Shown here one piece after another: positions 10,498 to 20,101 of a stretch of 64,000 nt of DNA (positions are counted from its first letter, which is position 1; each line of letters opens with the position of its first letter). The position numbers were made by a program, and so were the translations under genes. A model generated the notes under the pieces. That model searched no databases. It saw only the letters and a program-made list of their open reading frames with translations, and was not told the origin of the DNA. The DNA comes from Gleimia sp. 6138-11-ORH1. Its GTDB lineage: Bacteria > Actinomycetota > Actinomycetes > Actinomycetales > Actinomycetaceae. The DNA is taken from NCBI RefSeq assembly GCF_024814355.1, contig NZ_JANUXV010000004.1:62001-126000 (forward strand). Direction: 5' to 3'.

Positions 10498-11300
10498 GCT
10501 TTAAGAACCTTCTTCGTAAAGCACTTTTCTCAACTGTTCTCATTAGTATTTTCTTGTTTTCTGAGACTATTCCCGGCCACGCAAACACTGAACACGAAGA
10601 TTATTATGTTGGAAAATATATTTTCCGTAGTCCACACGGCACTTTTTACATTAACGCTATAGATAAAATCATTATAGATAACGGTAACGGCAAGTATATG
10701 GAAATCTACTCTACGGGGATAGCGGAATTCGATACGCTCGCACCCGGTTGTAGTTCCATTGCAGGTTCGGTTCCTGTGGTCCACCACTGCCATAAGGCAG
10801 CTAAAACACAGGGTTCTCAAGGTGAAGCTGGGGCAAGTGATGAAACCGTACATTCTGAACCCAATCCTCTTGAGGTAGCTTTAACAACTATCGAGAATGT
10901 TTCCCCGCAACCAGCTCCGTTAAATATTCAACCTCCTAAAGGTTGGACGCTGACAAACGTAGAAACTATTTTCTATCTAACCAATACCACTCAAAGACAA
11001 ACTATCGAAACAGAATTAGGGGCAGCAACCCTAACTTGGAACGCAGCCTCATTCACGTTTAACTTTGGTGATCAAACTCAACATAGAACTTACACTAACC
11101 CAGGTGCTCCCTATCCGAAGCACACAATCACCCACGTGTACAAGCAAACTAAAAACTTCACTCCTACTGTCACCATAAGTTGGAACGCTGAGCTCAATAT
11201 TGCTGGGCAGACCTTCATTTTCAAACATGCTCACCAAACTCAATCCAGTCAGCATTTAGAAGTCTATAAGACGGAAGTAAAGTTAAAAACTAACGAGTAA
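10494..11300 (+). CDS. Exported protein with PKD-like C-terminal domain
   Basis: A 268-residue protein with a signal peptide ending near GHA at about residue 31. The middle section (35-90) is an unrecognised beta-rich domain, followed by a polar linker. The C-terminal domain (about 150-262) has the PKD-type order NFGDQT, PGAPYPKHTITHVY and VTISWNAEL. It is translationally coupled to lipoprotein copy 1 and has no paralogue beside the other four copies. I infer an extracellular partner of that lipoprotein. No enzymatic motif is visible. Confidence 0.72.
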   Translation: MSFKNLLRKALFSTVLISIFLFSETIPGHANTEHEDYYVGKYIFRSPHGTFYINAIDKIIIDNGNGKYMEIYSTGIAEFDTLAPGCSSIAGSVPVVHHCHKAAKTQGSQGEAGASDETVHSEPNPLEVALTTIENVSPQPAPLNIQPPKGWTLTNVETIFYLTNTTQRQTIETELGAATLTWNAASFTFNFGDQTQHRTYTNPGAPYPKHTITHVYKQTKNFTPTVTISWNAELNIAGQTFIFKHAHQTQSSQHLEVYKTEVKLKTNE

Positions 11301-11375
11301 GTTAGCGACTAAAAGTGTTCATAACAAAACTTACACAATAGCTTCGTAACTCAATCAGATCTATATGGAGTCCCC

Positions 11376-12059
11376 ATGTCTGCCCCGAAACTACATCTAT
11401 TAATCGCTTTCAGTCTGATATTTGTCCCTGCCCTGACTGCTTGTGCAAACGACACCACTCCGTCAGAACAGGCTCCGCAAGCTACAATCGATAACAAACC
11501 CGCTGAAACAGAGACAAAAAACGAACCCGCAGCCAATGAAAACGGATTAATCCCCACCGACGACCCTAATGTTTTCAAAGCCACTAAAATAGTTCCCCGA
11601 CCACCAGAATCAGCCCAGTACCCTAAACCGGAGTATCCTGCCCTCGGATACGAAAATAGTATTTACGGCGCCGAAGCAGTAGCAATCTACTTCGAAGACA
11701 TGGTTGTCCACGCATACAGCACCGGCGATACCACAGACTTCGAAGCAATATGTACTTCAACAGCAGAATGGTGCCGAGAACAACTTCTCGGCGTTAAAGA
11801 AGTAACTGAAACAGACACCTGGTACAAGTTCGAAAACGCCCCGGAAGTTACCGTCACCGGATACGCAGTAGTAACCGACGGCGGCCCAGGCGAATACTCA
11901 ATCCGCATGGAATCAACCCTACCTAACTACACAAAATTCAATCCAAAAAAGATGAAATATACCAAGTACCCTAATCGCAAAGTCTTACGTCGTATTTTCT
12001 TAAGTTATCAAGATGGCCGCTGGGTAATCGTCGATTTAGGCTCGGAAATAATCGGATAA
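11376..12059 (+). CDS. DUF6318-like lipoprotein, copy 2
   Basis: A 227-residue paralogue of copy 1, almost identical in the linker and central domain. The signal peptide is a variant (MSAPKLHLL start, lipobox ALTAC). The last quarter reads NYTKFNPKKMKYTKYPNRKV instead of the ASTYFNSQKM form of copy 1. The ribosome site GGAG lies 6 nt before the ATG. It follows the PKD-like gene after 75 nt. Confidence 0.8.
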   Translation: MSAPKLHLLIAFSLIFVPALTACANDTTPSEQAPQATIDNKPAETETKNEPAANENGLIPTDDPNVFKATKIVPRPPESAQYPKPEYPALGYENSIYGAEAVAIYFEDMVVHAYSTGDTTDFEAICTSTAEWCREQLLGVKEVTETDTWYKFENAPEVTVTGYAVVTDGGPGEYSIRMESTLPNYTKFNPKKMKYTKYPNRKVLRRIFLSYQDGRWVIVDLGSEIIG

Positions 12060-12094
12060 GAAATCTACTTTATATTTATGGTTTTGGAGAAGTT

Positions 12095-12778
12095 ATGTCT
12101 ACTCGTAAGCTCCCCTTACTCATTGCTATCAGCTTAATGTTTGCCCCTGCCCTGGCTGCTTGTGCAAACGACACTACTTCGCAGGAACAGGCTCCGCAGG
12201 CTACAAGCGATAACAAACCCACTGAAACAGAGACAAAAAACGAACCCGCAGCAGACGAAAACGGATTAATCCCCACCGACGACCCTAATGTTTTCAAAGC
12301 CACCAAAATAGTTCCCCGACCACCCGAATCAGCACAGTACCCTAAACCGGAATACCCCGCCCTCGGATACGAAAATAGTATTTACGGCGCCGAAGCAGTA
12401 GCAATCTACTTCGAAGACATGGTTGTCCACGCATACAGCACCGGCGATACCACAGACTTCGAAGCAATATGTACTTCAACAGCAGAATGGTGCCGAGAAC
12501 AACTTCTCGGCGTTAAGAAAGTGACTGAAACAGACACCTGGTACAAATTCGAAAATGCTCCGGAAGTTACCGTCACCGGATACGCAGTAGTAACCGACGG
12601 CGGTCCAGGTGAATACTCAATCCGCATGGAATCAACCCTACCTAACTACACATATTTCAATTCAAAAAAGATGACCTTGACAAAGTATCCGAAGGGTAAG
12701 GTTTTACGTCGTGTTTTCTTAAGTTATCAAGATGGCCGCTGGGTAATCGTCGATGTAGGTTCGGAGATAATCGAATAA
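12095..12778 (+). CDS. DUF6318-like lipoprotein, copy 3
   Basis: A 227-residue paralogue. Its signal peptide is identical to copy 1 while most of the domain matches copy 2, including the NYTYFNSKKM end. The leader GAAATCTACTTTATATTT with its GGAGAAG ribosome site is also shared with copy 4. The mix of segments from two neighbours indicates recombination between copies. Confidence 0.8.
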   Translation: MSTRKLPLLIAISLMFAPALAACANDTTSQEQAPQATSDNKPTETETKNEPAADENGLIPTDDPNVFKATKIVPRPPESAQYPKPEYPALGYENSIYGAEAVAIYFEDMVVHAYSTGDTTDFEAICTSTAEWCREQLLGVKKVTETDTWYKFENAPEVTVTGYAVVTDGGPGEYSIRMESTLPNYTYFNSKKMTLTKYPKGKVLRRVFLSYQDGRWVIVDVGSEIIE

Positions 12779-12813
12779 GAAATCTACTTTATATTTATGG
12801 TTTTGGAGAAGTT

Positions 12814-13500
12814 ATGTCTAACCTTAAGATCTTATTACTCTTCGTTGTAAGTATGATACTTTCACCTATTTTGGTAGCTTGTGCGAACGACACTACTCCG
12901 TCAGAACAGGCTCCGCAAGCTACAAGCGATAACAAACCCAGTGAAACAGAGACAAAAAACAAACCCGCAGCAGACGAAAACGGATTAATCCCCACCGACG
13001 ACCCTAATGTTTTCAAAGCCACCAAAATAGTTCCCCGACCACCCGAATCCGATCAATATCCTAAACCGGAATACCCCGCCCTCGGAAATGAAAATAATCT
13101 TAATGGTGCCAAAGCTGTGGCAGTCTACGTCGAAGACCTCGTTACATACGCATATTCCACAGGTGACACCACAGACTTAGAACTTGTTTGTAGCACCCGA
13201 TCAAGCTGGTGCGCAGATAACATCGAGGGCGCTAAAAAAGTAGCAAAAGGCAGTATTTGGTACCGTTTTAATAAAGCCCCCACAGTCACTGCAACCGGAT
13301 ACCTAGAAGTTCCAAAAGAGCATAATCAAGGCGAATACTCAATCCGCATAGAAACACAGATCTGGGGATACACATATTTCAGTACCACCAAAATGGAACT
13401 TGCTAAATACGCGAGCAAAAAACTCTTACGTCACATAAACCTAAGCTTCTTAAACGGTCGCTGGGTTATCGTATCAGTAGATTCAGAAAGAATAGAATGA
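12814..13500 (+). CDS. DUF6318-like lipoprotein, copy 4 (divergent)
   Basis: A 228-residue paralogue with a third signal-peptide type (MSNLKILLL, lipobox LVAC). The Thr/Glu linker is near-identical to the other copies at the DNA level. The domain itself differs strongly: LNGAKAVAVYVEDLVTYAYS and SSWCADNIEGAKKVAKGSIW replace the common forms. The fold pattern, both cysteines and the GRWVIV ending are kept. It is the oldest or most diversified member of the array. Confidence 0.78.
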   Translation: MSNLKILLLFVVSMILSPILVACANDTTPSEQAPQATSDNKPSETETKNKPAADENGLIPTDDPNVFKATKIVPRPPESDQYPKPEYPALGNENNLNGAKAVAVYVEDLVTYAYSTGDTTDLELVCSTRSSWCADNIEGAKKVAKGSIWYRFNKAPTVTATGYLEVPKEHNQGEYSIRIETQIWGYTYFSTTKMELAKYASKKLLRHINLSFLNGRWVIVSVDSERIE

Positions 13501-13587
13501 CGATCGATTGCCATTTAACATCTCAACTGATTTTTCCTATCACCGTGTTTAAGAAACGGCAGCACTAGTTTTAGTTTTGGAGAAGTT

Positions 13588-14271
13588 ATGTCTAACCTTA
13601 AGATCTTATTACTCTTCGTTGTAAGTATGATACTTTCACCTATTTTGGTAGCTTGTGCGAACGATACCACTCCGTCAGAACAGGCTCCGCAAGCTACAAG
13701 CGATAACAAACCCAGTGAAACAGAGGCGAAAAACGAACCCGCAGCAGACGAAAACGGATTAATCCCCACCGACGACCCTAATGTTTTCAAAGCCACCAAA
13801 ATAGTTCCCCGACCACCCGAATCCGGTCAATATCCTAAACCGGAATACCCCGCCCTCGGATACGAAAATAGTATTTACGGTGCCGAAGCAGTAGCAATCT
13901 ACTTCGAGGACCTATTACTATACGCATACAGCACCGGCGACTACGCAGATTTTGAAACCGTATGCACCTCAACAGCAGAATGGTGCCGCGACCAACTTAT
14001 CGGTGTTAAGAAAGTAACTGAAACAGACACCTGGTACAAATTCGAAAACGCTCCGGAAGTTACCGTCACCGGATACGCAGTAGTAACCGACGGCGGCCCA
14101 GGCGAATACTCAATCCGCATGGAAACACTGCTCCCTGCGAGTACATATTTTAACTCACAAAAGATGACATTCTCAAAACACCCCCAAGACAAAGTCCTAC
14201 GTCGCATTTTCTTAAGTTATCAAGATGGCCGCTGGGTAATCGTCGATTTAGGCTCGGAGATAATACAGTAA
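13588..14271 (+). CDS. DUF6318-like lipoprotein, copy 5
   Basis: A 227-residue paralogue that joins the signal peptide of copy 4 to a domain whose end (ASTYFNSQKMTFSKHPQDKV) matches copy 1, four genes away. It therefore looks like a recombinant. An 87-nt spacer separates it from copy 4. No terminator with a T-run follows on the plus strand. The hairpins beyond it fit the convergent putA better. Confidence 0.8.
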   Translation: MSNLKILLLFVVSMILSPILVACANDTTPSEQAPQATSDNKPSETEAKNEPAADENGLIPTDDPNVFKATKIVPRPPESGQYPKPEYPALGYENSIYGAEAVAIYFEDLLLYAYSTGDYADFETVCTSTAEWCRDQLIGVKKVTETDTWYKFENAPEVTVTGYAVVTDGGPGEYSIRMETLLPASTYFNSQKMTFSKHPQDKVLRRIFLSYQDGRWVIVDLGSEIIQ

Positions 14272-14437
14272 TCCTAAAATGTATTTCCGTTTTCGTTTCT
14301 CTGTGTCGGGCTTATTAGCACTCCGAGTACAACTCACGAAAATACGCCCTAAAGCAGTCCCAAGATTGCAAAATAAAGCACTTTAGAATACCCATATTTC
14401 AATCAAAAACGCCCATTTATACGCTGACTTTCACATA

Positions 14438-14460
14438 GAAAACCGGCAAAAGCCGGTTAC
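14438..14460 (-). terminator. Hairpin with T-run, secondary putA terminator
   Basis: AACCGGC and GCCGGTT around AAAA at 14441-14458 form a 7-bp stem. On the minus strand a TTTTCTATG tail follows. It lies 275 nt past the putA stop, behind the stronger hairpin at 14591-14623. Confidence 0.55.
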
Positions 14461-14509
14461 TAACAGCACGAAACAAGCAATTTAATCACTAATCTTCCTC
14501 CGCTCCTCT

Positions 14510-14643
14510 CGGAGCGTAACACGCCGCACCCATTTTTCAACCCACCTAGACATGAAGCTTAACGGGGAAATACAGCTGTTTTACAGAAAAGACGTGCCCA
14601 CCGGTTTCCCAGGTGGGCACGTCTTCGGCGTGTTACGCTCCGC
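14510..14643. repeat. Split palindromic element enclosing a terminator
   Basis: The left arm GCGTAACACGCCG (14514-14526) and right arm CGGCGTGTTACGC (14626-14638) are separated by 99 nt instead of 13. The interval carries the strong hairpin at 14591-14623. This is most of what the 14272-14734 intergenic stretch holds. Confidence 0.85.
14588..14625 (-). terminator. Intrinsic terminator of putA
   Basis: GACGTGCCCACC pairs perfectly with GGTGGGCACGTC (14591-14602 with 14612-14623). Read on the minus strand the stem is followed by TTTTCTGT. It is the first strong terminator after the putA stop. Confidence 0.8.
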
Positions 14644-14734
14644 TATTGGAAAACAACACTCTTTCAGTGAAGACACTTCCGTATTGTTGAGCGCTTACTT
14701 CTTATAAAGCAAAACTACTTTCTAACTTTTATTC

Positions 14735-17700
14735 TCAGACTTCAAGGTTTGCGGTATCCCATCTGTCTGCCAAAACTTCAGCAGAAAGTGGAGTGCGATT
14801 ACCAAAACGATGGTTTGTAATCGAAACTGCCTGTTCATGAACGAAGGGGAGAATTTCAATTCTCGAAGCGTCAGTAACCGGATCATCGAAAATAGCAATA
14901 TCGATGCTACCACCCACAGCTCGACGCAAAGCATCCCCGTTCTCACCAACTAGGCGAACGCGTTCACCTAAATAGTGATTTTCAAGCAAACTACGCTGGA
15001 ACTGAGCTTCGTTTTCTACAGTTGTCTCTACTCCGAACTTGTTAAGCAAAGCCACCAAATTCGTTGGCAGGTAGTCGCTTGAAGAAACGATTAACGCCAC
15101 GTCATCAAATCCGCCACCATTTAAGAAACGAGCAAACGCTTCATTATCGTCAGCGAAGAAAGCAAAAGCACCTACTGACAAACCGGCAGACAGCACACGG
15201 AAGATTTCAAACTTGGTAGAGTCCTTTCCAAAACGGACGGTAGTTTCCGCAGGTAGGTAACGCAAAATATTACGTTCCACAGGAATATCACTTGGATCAT
15301 GCAGTTCATCGAACACCTTTGCGGTAACGTAAGCATCATGCTTAACGACCTGCAAAAGATGATTGAAATCTTCCTCATCCAAATGTTCTTTAGCTACTTC
15401 AAGTAAGCCAACATACTGAGACTTTAACTGAACACTCTCTCCAGCAGGGATTGGTTCCAACTGAGTATTTTCGAAAGTTCCAAATCCGAACAGATAGTTC
15501 GGGCCGCCTGCTTTAGCGCCCTCACCAACAACTGAACGCTTCCAACCACCAAATGGTTGGCGCTGCACAATTGCCCCGGTAATCCCACGGTTCACGTAAA
15601 CGTTACCGGCTTCAACATTATTTAACCAAAGGTTAATTTCTTCCGCATCCAAAGAATGCAAACCTGCAGTTAAACCATAGTCCGTCATATTCTGTAAGAA
15701 AATGGCTTCCTCTAAAGTATCAACCCGCATGATTCCCAGCAGTGGACCGAAATATTCAGTCAAGTGGAACTCTGAACCAGCTTCCACTCCGGCACGCACC
15801 CCTGGGCTCCACAAGCGACCAGTTTCATCCAACTGCTTAGGTTCAATCACCCAACGTTGTCCAGGTTCCAGCGTGGTAAGTCCGCGCATAAGTTTCTCAC
15901 CCGGTTTCACAGACAGTGGCCCCATCTGTACTGAAAGATCATCTGCCCAACCGATATTTAGAGACTTAACTGCGTCAATTAGCTGATTGCGAACACGCTT
16001 AGAAAAACCTGCCGAGCCCACCAAAATTACGTTAGAACAGGCAGAACACTTTTGTCCGGCGTGCCCGAAAGCCGAGTTCACAATATCTTTAACAGCTAGA
16101 TCTAAGTCTGCTGATGGAGTAACGATAATCGAATTCTTCCCTGATGTTTCTGCCATCAGTTTCATAGTCGGATCCCAAGAACGGAACAACTCGGCTGTTT
16201 CCGCACCACCGGTGAGAACTACCCGTTCAACCCGCTTATCAGTTACCAGTTCTTTACCAAGTTCACGTTCGCCAACATTAACTAATCCCAGAACATCTGC
16301 AGGTACGCCAGCTGCCCACAGACATTCAGCAATCACCGCACCACAACGTTTTGAAACAGAAGCCGGTTTAAGGATTACACCAGAACCGGCTGCTAAAGCA
16401 GCCAATACCCCGCCCGCAGGAATAGCCAAAGGGAAGTTCCATGGTGGGGTAATCAAAGTGATTCCCACCGGTTTGAAGTTAGCCCCATTTACTTTCTCTA
16501 GTTCTAAGGCTTGTTCTGCATAGTAGTGGGCAAAATCAGCTGCTTCTGATACTTCCACGTCAGCTTGGTCAAGTCCCTTACCAAGCTCAGACCCGGCGAC
16601 CTCGATCAGATCTGCGCGGCGACGCGCAATCTCCACACCGGCACGGTGCAGGACATCTGCCCGCTCCGCAGCTGTTTTAGCTGCCCAAGTACGGGCTCCC
16701 AGCTCAATCTTGCGAATGAACTGGTCCAGTTCTTCAGCATTGTTAATTTCAGCTTCCTGGGCAGTTTCAACCCCCAAAGTAGAACTTGGGATACGGGCTG
16801 CGATCTGCTGTGCCCACGCTAAGTTAGCTTCAAGAGAAGGGTCAGAGTCAGCAATATTTTCAAATACCCACTGCCCATTTTCGTCTTGCACCTCAGCGGT
16901 GAGGGACTCAGTTGTTTCCGTCTGACGATTTTGTTTCCGGTTTGCTCCGACGCGGGAGTCGCCTTCAGTTTCTAACTGTTCCACCGCGTTTAAGAAACGT
17001 TCTTTTTCTTTTTCGAAAGAAGCTACGTTTGTGCCGATATCGAAAATCGACGCCATGAAGTTTTCGTCCGCTGAGTTTTCCTCCAGACGACGCACTAAGT
17101 AGGCTATCGCCACGTCGTATTCGTCTGGGTGTACCACTGGAACGTAAAGTAGAAGGCTGCCAATGTCTTCACGGACAGCTGACGCCTGCTGAGTTGCCAT
17201 GCCTGAGAGCATTTCAATTTCCACGCCGGCAGTTACGCCGCGGTCTAATGCCATTTCCCAGGCAGTTGCTACTGTGAACAGGTTGTGACCGGCAACGCCA
17301 ATCCGAATGTTTTCAATATTTTCTGGTTGCAGCGACCAATCAAGAATCCGCAGGTAGTTTGCGTCTGTTGCCTGTTTCGATTCCCAGGTGGTTAAAGACC
17401 AGCCGTGCATGAGCGCATCGACTCGTTCCATGGCGAGGTTGGCGCCCTTAACAACCCGAACTTTAATGGCTGCACCACCGCGAGCGCGTCGTTGCCGCGC
17501 CCAGGCTTGTAGGTCTTTCATAGAGTCCAGGGTGTCTGGCAGGTAGGCTTGGAGGACGATACCGGCTTCTAATCCGAGGAGTTCTTCCCGGTCTAGGATT
17601 TTCTTGAATACGTCAATGGTGATGTTGAGATCACGGTATTCTTCCATGTCCAGGTTGATGAACTTGTTTTTTCCGGAGGCGGCGGCGTACTGGTAGAGCG

Positions 17701-18322
17701 GGAGGAGTTGTTCTACTGCGTGGTCAACTACCTGCTGGTATCCCCAGGCGTTGTGTGGTCCGGTTACGGCGGATACTTTTAATGATACGTAGTCAACATC
17801 GTCACGTTTTAAGAGTTTAAGTGTGTCGTTTAGGCGGCGGGCAGCTTCTTTTTCTCCCAGGACTGCTTCGCCTAGTAGGTTCATGTTTAGGCGGCTACCG
17901 TTGGCGCGGAGGCGTTGGATTGCCGGCCCAAGTTTTGCGTCGGTTACGTCTACAACCAGGTCGCCAACTAGCGTGGCAAATACTTTACGGGCGGCTGGTA
18001 CGGATAGTTTAGGAACGTGTTTTCCGAGGACGCCACCAACCAGTGCGGGAGTGCGGAGGTACCAGGGGAGGAATTCTGGGTTTTGTGCTCCGATTTTTGC
18101 TAGGTGTTCTGCGGCTACTTCTTTATCCTCAGGTCGGACGACTCCGTCTACGAATGCTACCGTGTAGTCGAGGCCTCCGGGCGCTTCCAACACGTTGGCG
18201 AGTAGCTTGGCAGCTTGTTCCATCGGGTATTTGTTAGAGGCATCTGCCCAGCGTCGAGCTCGTGATAGGGCGCGTTCAGCAATTTCTTTGAAATTAGCAA
18301 GCGCTGCGTTGGACTCGCTCAT
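14735..18322 (-). CDS. putA: Bifunctional proline dehydrogenase / L-glutamate gamma-semialdehyde dehydrogenase
   Basis: A 1195-residue enzyme that oxidises proline to glutamate in two steps. The FAD-dependent proline dehydrogenase barrel spans about 40-480 (YVSLKVSAV, NLDMEEY, LQAYLPDT, RVVKGANLAMERV, GVAGHNLF). The NAD-dependent aldehyde dehydrogenase spans about 520-1010, with PPWNFPLAIPAGG, the general base in LMAETSGKN and the catalytic Cys in GHAGQKCSACS. A C-terminal region of about 180 residues follows, as in long PutA proteins. I start at 18322 because AAAGGAA precedes that ATG; an in-frame ATG at 18385 would add 21 unlikely residues. No DNA-binding ribbon-helix-helix is present. The proline importer lies upstream. 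Confidence 0.95.
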   Translation of the reverse strand: MSESNAALANFKEIAERALSRARRWADASNKYPMEQAAKLLANVLEAPGGLDYTVAFVDGVVRPEDKEVAAEHLAKIGAQNPEFLPWYLRTPALVGGVLGKHVPKLSVPAARKVFATLVGDLVVDVTDAKLGPAIQRLRANGSRLNMNLLGEAVLGEKEAARRLNDTLKLLKRDDVDYVSLKVSAVTGPHNAWGYQQVVDHAVEQLLPLYQYAAASGKNKFINLDMEEYRDLNITIDVFKKILDREELLGLEAGIVLQAYLPDTLDSMKDLQAWARQRRARGGAAIKVRVVKGANLAMERVDALMHGWSLTTWESKQATDANYLRILDWSLQPENIENIRIGVAGHNLFTVATAWEMALDRGVTAGVEIEMLSGMATQQASAVREDIGSLLLYVPVVHPDEYDVAIAYLVRRLEENSADENFMASIFDIGTNVASFEKEKERFLNAVEQLETEGDSRVGANRKQNRQTETTESLTAEVQDENGQWVFENIADSDPSLEANLAWAQQIAARIPSSTLGVETAQEAEINNAEELDQFIRKIELGARTWAAKTAAERADVLHRAGVEIARRRADLIEVAGSELGKGLDQADVEVSEAADFAHYYAEQALELEKVNGANFKPVGITLITPPWNFPLAIPAGGVLAALAAGSGVILKPASVSKRCGAVIAECLWAAGVPADVLGLVNVGERELGKELVTDKRVERVVLTGGAETAELFRSWDPTMKLMAETSGKNSIIVTPSADLDLAVKDIVNSAFGHAGQKCSACSNVILVGSAGFSKRVRNQLIDAVKSLNIGWADDLSVQMGPLSVKPGEKLMRGLTTLEPGQRWVIEPKQLDETGRLWSPGVRAGVEAGSEFHLTEYFGPLLGIMRVDTLEEAIFLQNMTDYGLTAGLHSLDAEEINLWLNNVEAGNVYVNRGITGAIVQRQPFGGWKRSVVGEGAKAGGPNYLFGFGTFENTQLEPIPAGESVQLKSQYVGLLEVAKEHLDEEDFNHLLQVVKHDAYVTAKVFDELHDPSDIPVERNILRYLPAETTVRFGKDSTKFEIFRVLSAGLSVGAFAFFADDNEAFARFLNGGGFDDVALIVSSSDYLPTNLVALLNKFGVETTVENEAQFQRSLLENHYLGERVRLVGENGDALRRAVGGSIDIAIFDDPVTDASRIEILPFVHEQAVSITNHRFGNRTPLSAEVLADRWDTANLEV

Positions 18323-18479
18323 GATGTTCCTTTCAGATTGGTTGGATTTCCAAGGCCATTCTTGGGAATGAACCCACACTGGCAATAGCCTTTATTTTAC
18401 AGTTCTTTGTGTTGAGATTCTTATTATTTCGTGGCTGAGATTTTTAGTGGTCACTAGGTGGACGTTTCTGACTGAAAAT

Positions 18480-18526
18480 CGGAGCGTAACATTCCCAACT
18501 TATTCATGTCGGCGTGTTACGCTCCG
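18480..18526. repeat. 47-nt palindromic element, left arm decayed
   Basis: The right arm CGGCGTGTTACGC (18510-18522) is intact. The left arm keeps GCGTAAC and then diverges to ATTCCC. The total length is still 47 nt. It lies between putA and putP. Confidence 0.85.
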
Positions 18527-18607
18527 ATTTTCAATTTGTTTTCACCTCAACTTCAGTGTTGATTTTGAAATAAAAACGGTTTGTTTGTAATAAAACGGTT
18601 TAGGGTT

Positions 18608-20101
18608 TTACTTTTTCATTAGTTCTAATGATTCGTCGAATTCTCTTTCGATTTCTTCATTTGGCTGCCAGGTGAGAATCGAAACGATCATCGCTACGGC
18701 GAAGTTGATGATGAATCCGGGGAGGATTTCATACATTTCGAAGATTCCTCCTGAGAGGCTCCGCCAGATACCGACAGTTACCGCGCCTGAGACCATTCCG
18801 GCAATCGCTCCCCAGGTGGTGAGTTTGCGCCAGTATAGGGCCAGTATGACGGTTGGGCCGAAGGAGGCTCCGAAGCCCGCCCAGGCAAATGCGACCAGTG
18901 ATAGGATGGTGTCATTTCTTACCCAGGCGAGGAAAGCTGCGAAGACTGAAACTCCACCTACTGCAATACGCCCTAGGAGAATCCCATCATTTTCGCGAAG
19001 TTCTTTCTTGCTGAAAGCTTTGTAAATGTCTTCGACGATAGCTGATGATGTTACTAGCAGCTGGGAGGAGATGGTTGACATGATGGCTGCCAAGATGGCG
19101 GCGAGCATTAGTCCGGCGATTAGCGGGTGGAACAGGAGTTGCCCCAGGGTGATGAAGACTGCTTCTGGGTTGGGTAGTTGGCCAGTATCGTGGCGGTATA
19201 CCGCGATTCCGACGAGGGCGGTTGTGCCGGCACCGAGGACGGAAAGGAGCATCCAGCCAATGCCGATACGGCGTGCCGCTTTGGCTTCTGCAGGCGAACG
19301 TAGTGCCATGAAACGCACGATGATGTGCGGCTGTCCAAAGTAGCCTAAGCCCCAAGCCATTGCTGAGATAATCCCGAAAATTGTGGCTCCTAAAGCTGCT
19401 TCTCTGGGGCCGAGGACGGAGGTTAGGTCTGCATTGACTGAGTTGATTTGGTTGAAGAGTTCTACGGGACCGCCCACGTGCATGATGCCGACGATGGGTA
19501 CCATGATCAGGGCGATTAACATCATGAGGCCTTGGACCACGTCAGTCCAAGATACTGCTAAGAATCCGCCTACGAGAGTGTATAAAACTGTAATTCCAGC
19601 TACCAGGACCATGCCGAGGTTGTAGTTCATTCCGAAGGAGGATTCGAAGAATACGCCGCCGGATACCATTCCGGAAGATACGTAGAAGGTGAAGAAAACC
19701 ATGATGATAATACCCGCGACGATGCGGATTAGGTTTGTTGAGTCTCTTAGTCTGGAGCCAAGGAATGATGGGATGGTAATCGAGTTGGAAGATACTTGGG
19801 AGTAGGCGCGTAAGCGGGGGGCTACTAGTTTCCAGTTCAGCCATGCGCCGATGGTTAGGCCCACTGCGATCCAACCTTCGATTAGTCCAGCGGAATAGAT
19901 GGCGCCGGGTAGTCCTAGTAGGAGCCAGCCTGACATGTCTGATGCGCCGGCAGAAAGTGCTGCTACGCCTGGGCCGAGTTGGCGTCCACCGAGCATGTAG
20001 TCATCAAGATCGTTAGTTCGGTTGTATGCGAAAAGTCCAATCATGATCATAGCTACGAGGTAGATCACCATCGCGCCAGCTTGGTAGGTTGTTGCTTCCA
20101 T
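18608..20101 (-). CDS. putP: Sodium/proline symporter
   Basis: A 497-residue membrane protein of the solute:sodium symporter family with about 13 hydrophobic segments. PutP-type blocks are visible: the LDDYMLGGRQLGP start, ALSAGASDMSGWLLLGLPG near residue 48 and AMAWGLGYFGQPHIIVRFMA near 250. It imports proline with sodium for PutA. Both genes face the same way with 285 nt between them, including a palindromic element, so they may be separate transcripts. A GGAGG-like ribosome site precedes the ATG. Confidence 0.93.
   Translation of the reverse strand: MEATTYQAGAMVIYLVAMIMIGLFAYNRTNDLDDYMLGGRQLGPGVAALSAGASDMSGWLLLGLPGAIYSAGLIEGWIAVGLTIGAWLNWKLVAPRLRAYSQVSSNSITIPSFLGSRLRDSTNLIRIVAGIIIMVFFTFYVSSGMVSGGVFFESSFGMNYNLGMVLVAGITVLYTLVGGFLAVSWTDVVQGLMMLIALIMVPIVGIMHVGGPVELFNQINSVNADLTSVLGPREAALGATIFGIISAMAWGLGYFGQPHIIVRFMALRSPAEAKAARRIGIGWMLLSVLGAGTTALVGIAVYRHDTGQLPNPEAVFITLGQLLFHPLIAGLMLAAILAAIMSTISSQLLVTSSAIVEDIYKAFSKKELRENDGILLGRIAVGGVSVFAAFLAWVRNDTILSLVAFAWAGFGASFGPTVILALYWRKLTTWGAIAGMVSGAVTVGIWRSLSGGIFEMYEILPGFIINFAVAMIVSILTWQPNEEIEREFDESLELMKK

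Noticed and set aside
18323-18385. Upstream extension of putA by 21 residues
   Set aside because: A better ribosome site precedes ATG 18322, and the extra residues are not protein-like.
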